Shown here one piece after another: positions 17,361 to 26,383 of a stretch of 64,000 bases of DNA. The position numbers and the translations under genes are program-made. Below the pieces are notes generated by a model that saw nothing but the letters and a program-made list of their open reading frames with translations, ran no database searches and had not been told where the DNA came from. The stretch is from a bacterium (lineage in GTDB: Bacteria > Armatimonadota > Zipacnadia > Zipacnadales > UBA11051): positions 62,001-126,000 of the forward strand of contig JAUVVY010000005.1 in assembly GCA_030604405.1 (NCBI GenBank), written 5' to 3'. How positions within the stretch are numbered: position 1 is the first letter of the stretch; every line of letters starts with the position of its first letter.

Positions 17361-18815
17361 ATGAGAGTGAATGTGCAGGCCAATACTGCCCCGCAGTTTC
17401 GCGTCCTATCGCAACAGGACGCAGAGCGCATCTACCTGGCCGCACTGCAAATCCTGGCCGACATCGGTATGCTCATTCACGAGCCGGCCGCTTGTCAGCT
17501 TCTCGCCGACAATGGCGCCAGGGTGAAGGCTGAGCTGGTGCAGATTCCTGAGAGTATGGTCAGGCGCGCCATTGCCGCCGCGCCACAGCGATTCACAGTC
17601 CACGCCCGTGACCCCGAGAAGTCTCTGCGTATTGAGCCCAACCGGGTTTACTATGGCCCCGGGCCGACGTGTCCGAACTTCATAGATCCGGACAGCGGCG
17701 AGCGACGGCCCTACGTCATGGATGATGCCATAGCGGTCGCCCGGACCTGCGACGCGCTTGACAACATTGATTTCGTCGAGTCACTGGGCTCTATCCTCGA
17801 TGCGCCCGCTGACCAGATGGATGTCTATGAATTCGCTCTGATGGCCCAATACACGGTCAAGCCCATCGTGGCTTGGTCGTTCAGCCAAGAGACCTGTGCC
17901 GACATCCACCGCATGGCTGTGGCGATGGCCGGTGGGGAGGAGGCTTTCGCACAAAAGCCCAACTACATCTTCTATGCCGAGCCGATGTCGCCTCTTAATA
18001 GCGGTCAGGACGCGATGCAGAAGCTGATGTACTGCGCGCGCCACCGGATTCCCATAGTGTTCACACCGGGCCTGCTTGCGGGCGCGACGGCCCCGGCGAC
18101 CTTCGCCGGCGTGCTGGCACAGGGGCTGGCCGAAGCGCTTCACGGTCTGGTAGTGGCGCAGCTCATCTCGCCGGGCACGCCCCTCATCATAGGCGGCGTC
18201 GTTTCGATCATGGATATGCGCGATATGGTGCTGGCCTACGGCGCGCCGGAGCTTTCCCTGCTCAGCGCCGGCCTCACCGAGGTGGCTCGCCTCCTGGGCC
18301 TGCCGATGTGGTCAACCGGCGGCTGCACCGACGCCAAGACCGTTGACGAGCAGGCCGCCATTGAGGCCGCAATTTCCATCGCCATGGCCGGGCTGTCAGG
18401 CCCTAATCTCGTTCATGATGTCGGCTACACCGATTCCGGTCTTACCGGCTCCCTGAGCATGCTTGTGATGTGTGACGAGATTATCGCCATGGTCAAGCGT
18501 GTACTTCGCGGCCTGGAAGTGACCCCGGAGACGCTGGCTGTCGAGGTCATTGATGCCGTCGGCCCGGGCGGCAATTTCATCGGCGAAGACCATACAGTGA
18601 AGCGGTTCCGCGCCGAATGTTACTTCCCCGAACTGGCCGACCGCAGCAATGTCGAGAGTTGGCAGGCCCGTGGCGCTACGACGATGGGCCAGCGGGTCGA
18701 GCAGAGAGTGAAAGAAATCCTCGCCACTCATCAACCGACGCCGCTGCCAGATGACGTGGTCGCCCAATTTGACGGGGTGCTGGCGGCAGCCGTCGCCCGC
18801 AGGGAAAGGGGTTGA
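17361..18815 (+). CDS. Trimethylamine/quaternary amine methyltransferase, MttB family (copy 1)
   Basis: 484 aa, TIM-barrel methyltransferase of the MttB superfamily, which moves a methyl group from a methylated or quaternary amine to a corrinoid protein. Landmarks: RVLSQQDAERIYLAALQIL at the N-terminus, ISIMDMRDMVLAYGAPE, GGCTDAKTVDEQAA, VGPGGNFIGEDHTVK. There is no in-frame amber codon, so it belongs to the non-pyrrolysine branch (glycine betaine, carnitine or proline betaine type demethylases are characterised there). GGAGGGG 6 bases before ATG 17361 sets the start. Only 4 bases separate it from the second copy. No corrinoid partner gene is adjacent. Confidence 0.92.
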   Translation: MRVNVQANTAPQFRVLSQQDAERIYLAALQILADIGMLIHEPAACQLLADNGARVKAELVQIPESMVRRAIAAAPQRFTVHARDPEKSLRIEPNRVYYGPGPTCPNFIDPDSGERRPYVMDDAIAVARTCDALDNIDFVESLGSILDAPADQMDVYEFALMAQYTVKPIVAWSFSQETCADIHRMAVAMAGGEEAFAQKPNYIFYAEPMSPLNSGQDAMQKLMYCARHRIPIVFTPGLLAGATAPATFAGVLAQGLAEALHGLVVAQLISPGTPLIIGGVVSIMDMRDMVLAYGAPELSLLSAGLTEVARLLGLPMWSTGGCTDAKTVDEQAAIEAAISIAMAGLSGPNLVHDVGYTDSGLTGSLSMLVMCDEIIAMVKRVLRGLEVTPETLAVEVIDAVGPGGNFIGEDHTVKRFRAECYFPELADRSNVESWQARGATTMGQRVEQRVKEILATHQPTPLPDDVVAQFDGVLAAAVARRERG

Positions 18816-18819
18816 GGAG

Positions 18820-20277
18820 ATGTTGGTGAATCAACTGACTGACGCAACCACCACCTTCCGCGTGCTCACCGACGATCAGTGCGAGCTTATCTACCGCGCC
18901 GCTCTGGAGATCCTCGCGCGAACTGGCGTAGTGGTGCACGATGACGAGGGGTTGCAGTTGCTGGAGGCGGCGGGCGCTGAAATCTCGGACGGCAAGCGCG
19001 CGCGCATTCCAGCTTCGGCTGTCGAGCAAGCTCTGGCGGTGACGCCCTCGACGATCCGCATCGTGGGCCGCGATCCGCACCAGGTCTGCCGCCTGGAAAA
19101 GGACCGTATCTATTTCGGCACCGGCTCCGACTGCCCGTTCTTGTATGATCGCGACACCGGCCAGCGGCGCGGTTGGACGTATGCCGATATCCGCGATGCC
19201 GCGCGTGTGGCCGATGCCCTTGACAACATCGGATTTCACATGTCCCTGGGCCTCACGCAGGACGTTCCGGAGATGACCTACGACCGCCACCAGTTCCTGG
19301 CAATGCTCGAGGGTACGGCCAAGCCACTTGTGCAGACCGCCGTGGACCGCGAGGGCCTGGCCGACCAATATGAAATGGCCTGCATCATTCGCGGGGGCGC
19401 CGAGGCCTTCGAACTGGCGCCCTTGCTGACTCTGTACGCGGAGCCCAGCAGCCCGCTGACCCACACCAGGACAGCCGTGGAAAAAGTGCTCTTCGCCGCG
19501 GAGAAACGCATCCCGTGCATCTACACGCCCGGTTCGATGGCCGGCGCCACCACGCCCATCACCGGGGCCGGTGCTTTGGCTTGCGGCCTCGCCGAAACCC
19601 TCAGCGGGATAGTCATGGCCCAGCAGAAAGCGCCGGGAGCGCCAATCATCGGCGGCGGCGTCATTTCGATCATGGACATGCGCGATCTCATCCTGAGCTA
19701 CGGCGCGCCTGAGCTGCATCTGTTCACGGCCGCATTCAGCGATGTGACCAAGTGGCTGGATTTGCCGATCTTCTCCATCGCCGGCTGCAGCGACTCCAAG
19801 GTGCTGGATCAACAAGCCGCCATCGAGTCTGCGCTGTCGCTGTTATTCGCCGCCCTGTCCGGGGGCAACCTGATACACGACGTCGGCTATCTCGAATCAG
19901 GGCTGGTCGGCTCATACGAGATGCTGACCCTTTCAGACGAGGTCATCGGGATGGTCAAACAGATCCTTCGCGGCATCCGTGTGGACGAGGAGACGCTGGC
20001 GGTGGACGTTATCTGCGAGGCCGGCCCGGGCGGACAGTACATCGCATCTGACCACACGTACAAGCACTTCCGCAGCTTCTGGGAGCCGACGACGATGGTG
20101 CGCCACGGATTTGAGCGGTGGGTGGCAGAGGGCTCCAGGACTATGGGCGAGCGCATCAGGGACCGCGTCACCGAGATTCTGCAGACGCATGAGCCAGTGC
20201 CGATCCCAGAGGATCAAATGGCGGAACTGAAGAGCATTGTCGCCGCAGCCGATGCCCAGCATGCCCGAGCAGAATAA
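18820..20277 (+). CDS. Trimethylamine/quaternary amine methyltransferase, MttB family (copy 2)
   Basis: 485 aa, clear paralogue of the preceding gene. Shared landmarks include FRVLTDDQCELIYRAALEIL, ISIMDMRDLILSYGAPE, AGCSDSKVLDQQAA, LIHDVGYLESGLVGS and AGPGGQYIASDHTYKHF. No amber codon. The tandem pair, 4 bases apart, may form a heteromeric enzyme or handle successive demethylations. Start ATG 18820 follows AAAGGGG and GAGGAG. The downstream neighbour is convergent. Confidence 0.92.
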   Translation: MLVNQLTDATTTFRVLTDDQCELIYRAALEILARTGVVVHDDEGLQLLEAAGAEISDGKRARIPASAVEQALAVTPSTIRIVGRDPHQVCRLEKDRIYFGTGSDCPFLYDRDTGQRRGWTYADIRDAARVADALDNIGFHMSLGLTQDVPEMTYDRHQFLAMLEGTAKPLVQTAVDREGLADQYEMACIIRGGAEAFELAPLLTLYAEPSSPLTHTRTAVEKVLFAAEKRIPCIYTPGSMAGATTPITGAGALACGLAETLSGIVMAQQKAPGAPIIGGGVISIMDMRDLILSYGAPELHLFTAAFSDVTKWLDLPIFSIAGCSDSKVLDQQAAIESALSLLFAALSGGNLIHDVGYLESGLVGSYEMLTLSDEVIGMVKQILRGIRVDEETLAVDVICEAGPGGQYIASDHTYKHFRSFWEPTTMVRHGFERWVAEGSRTMGERIRDRVTEILQTHEPVPIPEDQMAELKSIVAAADAQHARAE

Positions 20278-20356
20278 ACTCCCAGGTGGACGCTCCACTC
20301 GTCTGCCTTCGCGTTCCCTCACTCAATCATGGGCGTGACCAGTAGCGCTTGCACGC

Positions 20357-21319
20357 TCAAAGAGCATCGGCGATCTTCTGCAGCGCTTCCAGGCCCTTTT
20401 CTTCCGCGCCTCTCGCTTCCCGGATGAGTTGGGCCGCCTGCGGGCTGCGCAGCCTCTCGTCCTCCGTGTCCTCGGTTGGCACTTGGAAGGGATGAAGTTC
20501 GGACACTGCCTCTAACTTGGCGTGGACCTCGGAGTAGTGCTCTAGCGCCTCGTCGAACAGGCTGTCCGCCTTGCCGCCAAGACGTTGTTTGGCCTCTTTG
20601 AGGAAGACGACAGCTTGCGCCCGGCATTCCGTCCAGGCTACAGCGTTGAAGCGCTGCCCGAACCTGCTGGCCGTCCCGTTTTCCAGAGCATCCGCCCACA
20701 GCTCAAAGGCCCGCAGGCCGGTCCGGTAGTTGGGGTGACTCCAGCCCTCCTCAGTTCGGGCATGGTCCAGAACCGCCACGAACGCGGCCTTGACGACCTC
20801 TTCATCCGGCGCTGGCTGACAGGTCTCGAGCTTGTATAAGAGCAGGAAGCCAATGCCGGTGTCGCCCAGCTCCTGCCACGGCTTAGGACCGGCAGGGCCG
20901 TTGGCTACCATGTCCCAGTAATAGTACCCAGTCTCGTCGTAGCCGTGGACCGTGTAGTATTCCGGAATATCAAGCTCCCAGCCGTAGCATGGTATGCCCG
21001 CATCAATCCAACCGCGCACGGTATTCCAGGCCGCTTCCTGTTTCTCGGCGAAATCGGGCGAATTCTTGGCTGCGAACACGCCCTCAACGCTAAAGCCGAC
21101 ATTCAGGCCCAAAGGCAACAGCAGCTTGTCTGAATTCCACGCCGTTGGCCCGCTGGGGCACACCTCCTCGTGCATGTTGATGATGAAGGCGTGGCCCGTG
21201 CCGCCGTAGAGCCACGGCATGGTGATGTCGCAGCCGAGATACTCCAGACAGCCCTTGATGCAGCCGAGATGAGTTACCCAGACCGGCTTGGAGCGCAATC
21301 CTTCGAGTTCCCTTTTCAT
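20357..21319 (-). CDS. C39/BtrH-like papain-fold protein of unknown function
   Basis: 320 aa, soluble. I do not recognise a characterised orthologue. The N-terminus has HLGCIKGCLEYLG and MPWLYGGTGHAF, like the start of butirosin BtrH N-terminal domains. YTVHGYDETGYYYWD further on resembles the His-containing strand of C39-type cysteine peptidase folds. A Cys (20 or 24)/His pair would fit an acyltransferase or peptidase. The C-terminal 100 residues are helical and charged. GGGAGGG is 10 bases before ATG 21319. It converges on the MttB pair and precedes nothing obvious in its own operon. Confidence 0.5.
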   Translation of the reverse strand: MKRELEGLRSKPVWVTHLGCIKGCLEYLGCDITMPWLYGGTGHAFIINMHEEVCPSGPTAWNSDKLLLPLGLNVGFSVEGVFAAKNSPDFAEKQEAAWNTVRGWIDAGIPCYGWELDIPEYYTVHGYDETGYYYWDMVANGPAGPKPWQELGDTGIGFLLLYKLETCQPAPDEEVVKAAFVAVLDHARTEEGWSHPNYRTGLRAFELWADALENGTASRFGQRFNAVAWTECRAQAVVFLKEAKQRLGGKADSLFDEALEHYSEVHAKLEAVSELHPFQVPTEDTEDERLRSPQAAQLIREARGAEEKGLEALQKIADAL

Positions 21320-21399
21320 CTTGACAGTACCCTCCCTGGGGCCAACCACTTGTTCTTTGTTGGGTTCTTTCTCCTCGCTGATAAGCCAGCTCCGCGGAG

Positions 21400-21891
21400 C
21401 TACAGAGTCTGGTAGTACTCCACCATCGGCACCATCTGAACGAAGCCAGCCTTCTCATAGGCCGCCCGGGCCGGGGCATGAGCTTCGTCGAGGTTGGTGT
21501 GCACCTTGGCAAAGCACATTCCCTCGCTCCGGAATGCCTCCAGCACCCGGCGGTACAGCTCAGTCCCAAATCCCCGGCTTTGATACTCAGGGTCAACAGC
21601 GTTGTTGCCGATCACACCGAGTTGCCGGTCGCGGTTGAGGTGATAGGTGATGAAGCCGACCGCCTGGCCATCGAGCTCGGTCACCAGGCACCATTGCGGG
21701 TATTGCTGGCAGAAGTCCTCGATCTGCCGGCTCTTTTCCGCGCGCCAGTCCGGCCCCATTGCCGCATCGAACAGTTCATCTCCCATCAAGGCGCGACAGG
21801 CGTCGAAGTACGGCTCCCAGGCCCGCACTGCAATCTCGCACAGGCGGGGCAGATCCTCGGTGCGAAACGGTCGTATGTGAGCATTTGACAC
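21400..21891 (-). CDS. GNAT family N-acetyltransferase
   Basis: 163 aa with a standard GNAT core: IRPFRTEDLPRLCEIA at the start, then NNAVDPEYQSRGFGTELYRR, whose QSRGFG binds acetyl-CoA pyrophosphate, and a C-terminal ARAAYEKAGF. The acceptor is unknown. It starts at GTG 21891 with GGAGG 7 bases upstream. About 80 bases upstream of the C39-like gene on the same strand, so the two may be co-transcribed. Confidence 0.9.
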   Translation of the reverse strand: MSNAHIRPFRTEDLPRLCEIAVRAWEPYFDACRALMGDELFDAAMGPDWRAEKSRQIEDFCQQYPQWCLVTELDGQAVGFITYHLNRDRQLGVIGNNAVDPEYQSRGFGTELYRRVLEAFRSEGMCFAKVHTNLDEAHAPARAAYEKAGFVQMVPMVEYYQTL

Positions 21892-22270
21892 AGCATTACC
21901 TCCACGATTTCACTCGACTGTATGTGGTGTTTATTCATCTTCGCCGCACAGGCAGCGGCCTCCTCCGCTTCTGGCCGGTGCCTTGGCCGCGTAATCGCGG
22001 GCACGAGTAGCAACGCTGCAAGTACAGTCTCCGTGGCATAAGCAGCCGACTGCGACAAAATCCGCAGTTTGGCATAGGCGATAAGCTCCGTCATTGGACT
22101 TGCTTCACATCGGCCTACCGTCCGGACGGCGGCACCTGCCCGGTGTCAGCAACCGCTGATAATAAATATATGAATGGAGAAGGATTGCAGGCCTGAGCAC
22201 AGAAACTAAGAGAGTGGTTGCAGCTTTTCAGCAGGTGCGGGCGTAGCTGATGCTCGGCTGGGTGGTGCCC
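21892..22270. other. Divergent intergenic region
   Basis: About 380 bases between the GNAT gene and the Rrf2 gene. An AT-rich patch (GATAATAAATATATG near 22158) is the best promoter candidate for the Rrf2 gene. A minus-strand frame here with a short hydrophobic stretch lacks a ribosome site and was not called. Confidence 0.45.
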
Positions 22271-22840
22271 ATGCGTGTGTCACGAAAAACTCAGTATGCG
22301 ATACGAAGCGTCTTTGAACTGGCCAAGCGCCACGGTGACGATTCCGTGCGGATTGGACAAATCGCGAAGGCACAGGCAATCCCACAGCGCTTTCTTGAAG
22401 GCATTCTCAGCGAACTGAAGGCTGCGGGCGTGGCGACATCACAAAGGGGGAGGCGAGGTGGCTATGCGCTCCGGCGGCCGCCCAACGAGATCACCGTTGG
22501 GCAGATCGTGCGGTTGACGGGCGGCTCATGGCATCTGGTAGAATGCAGAGTCTGCGGCATCACGGAACAGTGCCCGTTCTACGGCAACTGCGTTTTTCTC
22601 GGCATGTGGGAGCGCGCGGAGACGGCTATAGCTGAGGTGCTCGACACGACGACCTTCCAGGATCTGGTGGACCAGGAAAGAGCAACGGCTGCGAAAGCGG
22701 GCTGGCGTCCGGGGAGGCCGGCCAGGATCCTTTCTCCCCGAACGCCGAGTACAACAGGGAGGCCCGCTACGACATACTGGCAAAAGCGCTGGAGGCCGCC
22801 TACGCTGCGGCTGTGGCCTGCTCAGCTAGCTCGCTGCTGA
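22271..22840 (+). CDS. Rrf2 family transcriptional regulator with possible frameshifted tail
   Basis: 189 aa. Residues ~1-85 are the Rrf2 winged helix (MRVSRKTQYAIRSVFELAK, GRRGGYALRRPPNEI). VECRVCGITEQC plus PFYGNC supplies the Cys cluster that ligates Fe-S in IscR/NsrR-type sensors. The domain normally ends near residue 150. Here the tail turns into a Pro/Arg-rich low-complexity stretch that runs into the antisense of the cheW gene. Another frame over 22720-22815 reads as a more natural helical tail (NAEYNREARYDILAK), which suggests a frameshift or rearranged junction. GGGTGGTG precedes the start weakly. Confidence 0.82.
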   Translation: MRVSRKTQYAIRSVFELAKRHGDDSVRIGQIAKAQAIPQRFLEGILSELKAAGVATSQRGRRGGYALRRPPNEITVGQIVRLTGGSWHLVECRVCGITEQCPFYGNCVFLGMWERAETAIAEVLDTTTFQDLVDQERATAAKAGWRPGRPARILSPRTPSTTGRPATTYWQKRWRPPTLRLWPAQLARC

Positions 22841-23354
22841 CTTGCTCGACATCGGCCTGTTCCTGCTGGCCCAGCACTTTCTGCACGTCCAGAACGATTA
22901 TCAGCCGGTTGCTGCTAGTGGCATCGTCGGTATTTCGCTTACCGATACCGGAGATGAAGTCCGTTTCAGCTCCACCGACGACTGCCGAGGGCGGCTCGAT
23001 GTCCTCATCTGACAGTCGGGTCACCTCTGAGACATCATCCACCAGAAATCCGACGATCTGATCGCCGATCTCGGTGATCACGATGCGCCCGTCTTCGCCG
23101 ACCTCGGTGTTGTCGAAGCCAAAGCGCTTCTTGAGGTTGATTACCGGGATGATGTCGCCGCGAACGTCAATGACGCCCTCCACGTAAGTGGGGGCGCGCG
23201 GGACGGGGGTGATCTCAGGCACCTGGATAAGACGCTGGACGCTGTATATGTTCACTCCGTAGTCTTCATCGGCCAGTTGGAACAGCACAAGCTGCTGCTC
23301 ATCTTCTATGCGCCGAACGGTTTCCCCGGTAATACTCTTTGCGGTCTGGTCCAT
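22800..23354 (-). CDS. cheW: CheW-like chemotaxis coupling protein
   Basis: 184 aa, CheW domain over residues ~20-165: QQLVLFQLADEDYGVNI, VIDVRGDIIPVINLKKRFG, and GFLVDDVSEV. It bridges chemoreceptors to CheA. A Glu/Gln-rich 20-residue tail follows. The gene is ~100 bases downstream of the chemoreceptor gene on the same strand. No CheA, CheY or methylation enzymes are nearby. The 3' end overlaps the convergent Rrf2 frame by about 40 bases. Confidence 0.95.
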   Translation of the reverse strand: MDQTAKSITGETVRRIEDEQQLVLFQLADEDYGVNIYSVQRLIQVPEITPVPRAPTYVEGVIDVRGDIIPVINLKKRFGFDNTEVGEDGRIVITEIGDQIVGFLVDDVSEVTRLSDEDIEPPSAVVGGAETDFISGIGKRNTDDATSSNRLIIVLDVQKVLGQQEQADVEQVSSELAEQATAAA

Positions 23355-23456
23355 GCTCTTACTCCTTCCTCGATTTAGAATCGTGTCTGCCCGGTTGGCA
23401 GGGGGGAGAACTGGTCTCCCCCCATCTGACTGGTTTGCTCCAGTCGCCGTGGCTGG

Positions 23457-25643
23457 CTAGGTTGCGGCTGCACTCTGGGCGGCTTCCGCTGTTGTCGCTT
23501 GCTCCTCGCCGCCCTCCTCGGTGTTCCCCAGCATCGCTGCGGTGGCGTTAAGCTGCTGCACCACGCTGGCGATCTGCTGAGCGGTGGCACTGACTTGCTG
23601 CATCGATGCCGATTGCTGCTGGATGGCTGCGGAGACCTCCTGGATGGCGGCGGCGTTTTGCTGGGCGATGCCGAGCACTTCGCTGCTGCGCTCGGCGGTC
23701 TGTTCGGCGGATTCCCTGACGCGGTTCGTTGCCTCAGTGGCCTGCTGGGCCCGTTCGGCGTTGGTCTTGCCCGCTTCGGCCACTTGCCCGGCGCTATCTC
23801 CTGCCGTCGTTGACTGCTCCACTACCTCGCCGGCCCTCTTGGCGTTGCTGTCGCCGTCTTCAGCAACCTGCCGCGAAGAGGATGCGACCTGCTGGGAGCT
23901 TGCAGCGACTTGCTGGGACGCGGCGCCGACCTCCTCCGAGACCTTCTGAATAGACTGCAGCCCCTCTTGTACCGCCCCGGTGGCGGTCAGCGCTCGAGCG
24001 GTGCCATCCACCGACTGCTCCATCGGGGCCTGCATAGCCTTGATCTGCTCATCAACCCCTCCGAGCACCTGTCCGGCCTCCTGGGCGTTGCTGCGGGCCT
24101 GCTCAGCCAACCCCCGCACTTCCTCGGCGACCACTGCAAAGCCTCGGCCCGCCTCGCCGGCGCGAGCCGCCTCAATCGCTGCATTCAGAGCCAGAAGGTT
24201 GGTCTGGGCCGCGATATCTTCGATGTTGCCGGCGATCTGGTTGACTTGCTCTGACATCTCTGCGAGCTGCTCCAGTTGTTGCTGGGCGGCACTGAGCACC
24301 TCTTGTACCTGGGTCATGACGGTCGCTACTTCACCCGCCTGGTTCAAGCCTTGCGCGCTCTGTTCCACCACTTGGCCCGCCTGCTCGCCGACCTGGCCGG
24401 AGGCCTCGCCCACATTCTGGGCTATGCCGGTCACTTCCTGAGCGGCTGCGGCCATGCCTTCCAGCGCTTCCCTGACAGCGTTACTGGCGTCGCGGACTTG
24501 GCCGCTTACGTCCAGCACTGCCTCGCTGGTCGCAACAATCTGCTCCATGTCAGTGGCCACTTCTCCTGAGATGCCGGCAACTTCCTGGGCAATTGAGGCA
24601 ATTTCAACGACAGCCTCACTGGCTTGCTGGGCCGCCTCCACCTGCTTCTCAGAGCCCGCGGCCACCTGCTGAATGGAAGAGGCCATTTCCTGGCTGCCAG
24701 CCGAGACCTGCTGCGCAACTGACGCCTGCTGTTCGCTGGCAGTGGCCAGTGTCGCGCTGATGTCTAGTATGTTGCGCTCCACTTCCACCTGGTCGGTGAT
24801 GTCGCGCACAAGTTCGAAGCCGTGGGTGATCTCGCCAGCGGCATTGCGGATAGCGCCAGCGGCGGCCAGCAAGGGGATTTTCTTACCCGCGCGGTTGGTC
24901 ATCGTCACCCGCGCGCCGGTGATTACCTCGCCGGTGCGGAAGCACTGCTGAAGAGCGCAGTTCGTTTGACAGATGTCGCTCTTGAACACCTCACTGCATC
25001 TCATCTTGCCCTCGACTTCTTCTCTGGAGTAGCCGGACGCCGCCGCGCAGGCGTCGTTCATCCAGGTGATCGTCAGGTCGCGGTCAGCCACAAACATCGG
25101 CTCCGAGATGCCCTCGAGGATGTTGGAGTAGTACTCCTCACGCGCCGCGATCTCATTCTCTCTTTCTACATCTGTGGTGATATCGCGGACCAACTCGAAG
25201 CCGCCAATGAGCTCGCCAGCGTCGTCGTGAATAGCGCCGGCGGCCGCGGCCAGGGGAACCTCCTGGCCGGCTCGGTCAGTCATCGTCACCCGCGCGCCGC
25301 CGATCGTTTCACCGGTGCGGAAACAATGCTGCAGGGCGCAGTTGGTCTCGCAAATGTCGGCATTGAACAGATCCCTGCATTGCATCTTGCCTTCGACTTC
25401 ATCTCTGGAGTAGCCTGTCAACTCCGCGCAGGCGTCGTTCATCCAGATGACTTGCAGGTCCTCGCCGGCCACGAACATCGGCTCCGAGACCGCCTCGATG
25501 ATGTTTATACAGTGCTCGGCTATATTGCTGCCCCGGTCCTGGCTCGCCTTCGCCTCGTCTGTCGCCTGGGTATTCGCGGCACTCGAACTTGACTTCTTGC
25601 TTGACTTCTTGGCACGAGTCTTCTTCTTACTGGTAGTGGCCAT
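23457..25643 (-). CDS. Soluble methyl-accepting chemotaxis protein with two Cys-rich PAS domains
   Basis: 728 aa with no transmembrane segment. A Lys/Ser-rich leader ([18 protein letters not shown]) is followed by two tandem PAS domains (~45-160 and ~165-285), each carrying the same four-Cys pattern, C-x8-C-x3-C-x4-C (CRDLF...[12 protein letters not shown] and CSEVF...[12 protein letters not shown]). This pattern may bind an Fe-S cluster, metal or haem for redox sensing. The rest is a long coiled coil with the MCP hairpin ([32 protein letters not shown]). AGGAGG sits 8 bases before ATG 25643. It presumably signals through the adjacent CheW to a cytoplasmic array. Confidence 0.95.
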   Translation of the reverse strand: MATTSKKKTRAKKSSKKSSSSAANTQATDEAKASQDRGSNIAEHCINIIEAVSEPMFVAGEDLQVIWMNDACAELTGYSRDEVEGKMQCRDLFNADICETNCALQHCFRTGETIGGARVTMTDRAGQEVPLAAAAGAIHDDAGELIGGFELVRDITTDVERENEIAAREEYYSNILEGISEPMFVADRDLTITWMNDACAAASGYSREEVEGKMRCSEVFKSDICQTNCALQQCFRTGEVITGARVTMTNRAGKKIPLLAAAGAIRNAAGEITHGFELVRDITDQVEVERNILDISATLATASEQQASVAQQVSAGSQEMASSIQQVAAGSEKQVEAAQQASEAVVEIASIAQEVAGISGEVATDMEQIVATSEAVLDVSGQVRDASNAVREALEGMAAAAQEVTGIAQNVGEASGQVGEQAGQVVEQSAQGLNQAGEVATVMTQVQEVLSAAQQQLEQLAEMSEQVNQIAGNIEDIAAQTNLLALNAAIEAARAGEAGRGFAVVAEEVRGLAEQARSNAQEAGQVLGGVDEQIKAMQAPMEQSVDGTARALTATGAVQEGLQSIQKVSEEVGAASQQVAASSQQVASSSRQVAEDGDSNAKRAGEVVEQSTTAGDSAGQVAEAGKTNAERAQQATEATNRVRESAEQTAERSSEVLGIAQQNAAAIQEVSAAIQQQSASMQQVSATAQQIASVVQQLNATAAMLGNTEEGGEEQATTAEAAQSAAAT

Positions 25644-26383
25644 CACGTAATCCTCCTTTAGGTATTTGCTTTGAGCATATGGCTGCGAGACTGTGCAGCC
25701 ATTGGTATGGGCAAGAGCGGCTGCCTAAAGAGTCTGGTGGCGGCGATCGGCCGACAGCCCTGATACCCAGTCGCCTTCGTAGCCCCCTGGTACTAGCCTC
25801 AAATTGAGTACCTGTCATGCCGATCCACTCCCCTGACGATCCTAGCAAGTTGTGTCATTGATACGAAACAGCATCGGTACCTAATGGCCCGCAGTTGGAG
25901 AAGTAGGTTACCTCTGCTCGCTCGGCCGCTATGAACCCGGATAGTCATTGCCACCAGCTCTGGTTGCTGCTACAGCTCGATTTATACCCGTCGCTTGGGG
26001 CCTCAGGGGATTGCTGTGCGTACATATCTCGGTTATGTCTATCGAGATAATGTAGATGTACGGCCAGCAATTTTCATGCCTATTTGCATTCTTTGGAGAA
26101 ACCTCAATATGATTCTTATCATCCGGGGAAAAATACGTCTGACGCAGCAAAGCTGACACTGGCCGATTTGCAGGTGGCTGGCGCGATCACGACGAGACGA
26201 CACCAACAGATCAACGATGAGGACTTGCACGTGTTTGTGGATGCAGAAAGGCAACTGGCCGCAGGGCACTGGCTTTCGGTAGCAACGCTGCAGGTACGGC
26301 GGGCCGGCACAAGGAAAAAGAAGACTGTTCGTCGGCCCATCGAATGATTCTTGCAGGACAATCCAACGCCGGGGAGGCCGGAT
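25644..26383. other. Long intergenic region without a supported gene
   Basis: About 740 bases between the chemoreceptor and dehydrogenase genes, which diverge. Short frames occur on both strands (for example plus 26084-26347 and minus 26039-26485), but none has a ribosome site, recognisable domain or consistent coding look. The dehydrogenase promoter and the chemoreceptor promoter should be here. I see no hairpin terminator or riboswitch. Confidence 0.5.

Noticed and set aside
18676-19815. 379-codon minus-strand frame opposite the second MttB gene
   Set aside because: Entirely antisense to a clear family member; no domain or start signal.
17361-20277. Pyrrolysine-containing MttB
   Set aside because: Neither tandem gene, nor the third copy, contains an in-frame amber codon.
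20357-21319. Functional cysteine peptidase annotation for the C39/BtrH-like protein
   Set aside because: Catalytic residues are only suggested by local resemblance; a peptidase call is not supported.
21786-22094. 102-codon minus-strand frame with a short hydrophobic stretch upstream of the GNAT gene
   Set aside because: No ribosome site, overlaps the GNAT gene out of frame, no recognisable family.
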